Below, in pieces: positions 5,153 to 6,381 of a DNA stretch of 6,381 nt (the stretch's first letter is position 1; every line of letters starts with the position of its first letter). The notes under the pieces are model-generated. The model did no database searches and was not told where the DNA came from. It saw only the letters and a list, made by a program, of their open reading frames with translations. Position numbers and translations under genes: made by a program. Source of the stretch: Bacteroidales bacterium (GTDB taxonomy: Bacteria; Bacteroidota; Bacteroidia; Bacteroidales; UBA1556); the NCBI GenBank assembly GCA_029935325.1, contig JAOZKO010000167.1, forward strand, positions 1-6,381. Direction: 5' to 3'.

Positions 5153-5791
5153 ATGATGATAAAACATATTCAAAAAGTTCCAAAAAGCATTTATCTGTTT
5201 ATTAGCATTTTAATGTTTATTTTTGCTGGGCCGCTAATTGCCCTAACACCTTTCAAGGCATATATTAACCTCATTCTATATTCTTTTATCTTTATAGCTA
5301 CTTTCTCGGTTATTGAAAAGAAAACTACATTTTTAAAGTCATTATTATATTTTGGATTAACTCAAAACATAGTCCTAGCATTTATTGAAGGTACAACAAC
5401 AAGTGTTATAAGCTTTGGTATTTCTGCAGTAATTTTCCTAATAATTACATTTATTTTAATAATGCAGATTGCAAGATCGAAACAAATAAATAACAATGTA
5501 ATTCTTGATGCTATTATTGGTTATTTATTAATCGGAGTAGTAGCAACATTACTCAATTCTGTTATAATTGTTATTAATCCAGGTGCAATTAATCTTAACG
5601 GCCATACCAATCTTTCTACAATTATATATTACAGTTATATTACACTTACAACCATCGGCTTTGGCGACTTTTCTCCACAATCTTCCATTGCGAGAAGCCT
5701 AAGTATTTTTATAGGTCTCTCAGGTCAATTATACCTTACAATTATCATTGCCTTTATTGTTGGGAAAGTAAGCAGTGCAAACAAATCTTAA
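5153..5791 (+). CDS. Potassium channel family membrane protein (GFG selectivity filter)
   Basis: This 212-residue protein is mostly hydrophobic. Helices are visible at about 13-31, 36-54, 60-78, 83-104 and 117-141; a pore loop and an inner helix (~182-205) follow. The filter TTIGFGD lies at residues 166-172, after a short pore helix (STIIYYSYITLT). It matches the K+ channel signature T-x-G-Y/F-G-D, with Phe in place of the commoner Tyr. The inner helix carries glycines at 188 and 191 that could act as a gating hinge. So the two-helix pore module (Ion_trans_2 type) is preceded by four further helices, but no arginine-rich S4 voltage sensor is seen. No RCK or cyclic-nucleotide domain follows, as the protein ends soon after the inner helix (GKVSSANKS). 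Selective K+ passage across the inner membrane is likely; the gating stimulus is unknown. The start may be ATG 5153 or 5156. The next gene follows after 10 bp. Confidence 0.85.
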   Translation: MMIKHIQKVPKSIYLFISILMFIFAGPLIALTPFKAYINLILYSFIFIATFSVIEKKTTFLKSLLYFGLTQNIVLAFIEGTTTSVISFGISAVIFLIITFILIMQIARSKQINNNVILDAIIGYLLIGVVATLLNSVIIVINPGAINLNGHTNLSTIIYYSYITLTTIGFGDFSPQSSIARSLSIFIGLSGQLYLTIIIAFIVGKVSSANKS

Positions 5792-5801
5792 TTTGGAAAT
5801 T

Positions 5802-6381
5802 ATGTTAAAACATCTACTACTATTTATTATTGCCAGTTTAGTCAGCACCACTGCAATATCACAAGATGATTGGGAGTTCTCAAATTCTACTCCACAAAAT
5901 CTAGTCAAATCACATCTCTATTTTGTTAATAGTTCTCATAGAGATCTTGATATTGCTATTTTTACTTTTGAAGAAAATAAGCTTAGTGTCAATACTCAAA
6001 AGAAAGCTATAAAAGATTTGTATAGTATTATTAAAAAGCTCAATTTAGATATTGAGGGTGTGTCAAATAGACGAAAAGGAATAACAAAGGATGATAAATA
6101 TGTATTATTTGCTAACCAACCAAAGATATACCTTATTAGAGACAATAGAAGATGGTATTATTCCATTGAAACAATAAAAGCAATCCCAAGTCTCTATAAT
6201 AAATATGTATTAAACGTTGAACCAACAAAGCAAGGGAAAGAATTTCAAAAGGAAATTATAAAAGACATCCCTGATTCTGTTAATTTTGAATTTAATCTAG
6301 GCACACCATACAATACTATTTTAAGTCACCTTATGTTTCTTAGTGACTCATTATATGACCCCGCCAAAGCAGCCAGATGTT
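5802..6381 (+). CDS. Exported protein, partial; resembles the N-terminal region of Bacteroidota MscS-like channels
   Basis: An open frame runs from ATG 5802 to the window edge without a stop (193 codons visible). It opens with a signal peptide (MLKHLLLFIIASLVSTTAIS, probable cut after S20, AIS-QD), so the following region is periplasmic. Two related segments can be seen: STPQNLVKSHLYFV at residues 29-42 and GTPYNTILSHLMFL at 167-180, sharing T-P-x-N, S-H-L and F at matched spacing. From memory, TP-x-N-x-(V/I)-x-x-H-L segments followed by a D/H-P-x-x-A-A motif (here YDPAKAAR at 185-192) occur in the extracytoplasmic N-terminus of MscS-family mechanosensitive channels of this phylum. The diagnostic pore helix and beta-domain would lie beyond the window, so the assignment is tentative. 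The 10-bp gap after the channel gene and absence of a separate -7 box suggest one operon. If correct, the pair would combine K+ and tension-gated ion flux. Confidence 0.6.
   Translation, partial: MLKHLLLFIIASLVSTTAISQDDWEFSNSTPQNLVKSHLYFVNSSHRDLDIAIFTFEENKLSVNTQKKAIKDLYSIIKKLNLDIEGVSNRRKGITKDDKYVLFANQPKIYLIRDNRRWYYSIETIKAIPSLYNKYVLNVEPTKQGKEFQKEIIKDIPDSVNFEFNLGTPYNTILSHLMFLSDSLYDPAKAARC

Overview
The window looks like chromosome of an AT-rich member of the Bacteroidota. Four lines of evidence agree. A secreted protein ends in a type IX secretion (T9SS) sorting domain, which is essentially confined to this phylum. Start codons lack Shine-Dalgarno sequences. Four genes have an exact Bacteroidota -7 element (TAnnTTTG) just upstream. 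The alanine racemase C-terminus resembles the MurF-Alr fusion common in this group. No rRNA, intact tRNA, CRISPR array, transposase or phage gene is visible.

Layout, left to right. (a) 1-197: the last ~64 codons of an alanine racemase on the + strand. (b) 198-425: a non-coding gap with three heptamer-like units, small inverted repeats, a 9-bp direct repeat and a -7 box. (c) 426-2345: a 639-residue secreted protein with Asp-box (BNR, sialidase-like) motifs and a T9SS type A sorting domain, closed by a strong intrinsic terminator at 2365-2393. (d) 2422-4258: tilS and a gamma-class carbonic anhydrase-like hexapeptide protein, overlapping by 14 bp and probably cotranscribed from a promoter so close to the ATG that the mRNA may be leaderless. 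(e) 4341-4874: a convergent - strand gene for a small outer-membrane beta-barrel protein, bracketed by two degenerate tandem tracts of the same heptamer (consensus GTGTTAT/GTGTTTT). (f) 5153-6381: a + strand pair, a six-helix membrane protein with a potassium-channel selectivity filter, followed after 10 bp by the start of an exported protein resembling the periplasmic N-terminus of Bacteroidota MscS-like channels. The second gene runs off the window.

Most of the window is housekeeping (cell-wall D-alanine supply, tRNA-Ile2 lysidine modification) or envelope function (secreted beta-propeller-like protein, outer-membrane barrel, ion channels). The last two genes look like an ion-flux operon, possibly for osmotic or membrane-tension responses. 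The least explained features are the heptamer tracts, one of which fills 77 of the 82 bp between two convergent genes, and a duplicated sequence motif inside the last gene. I see no clearly novel multi-gene system.
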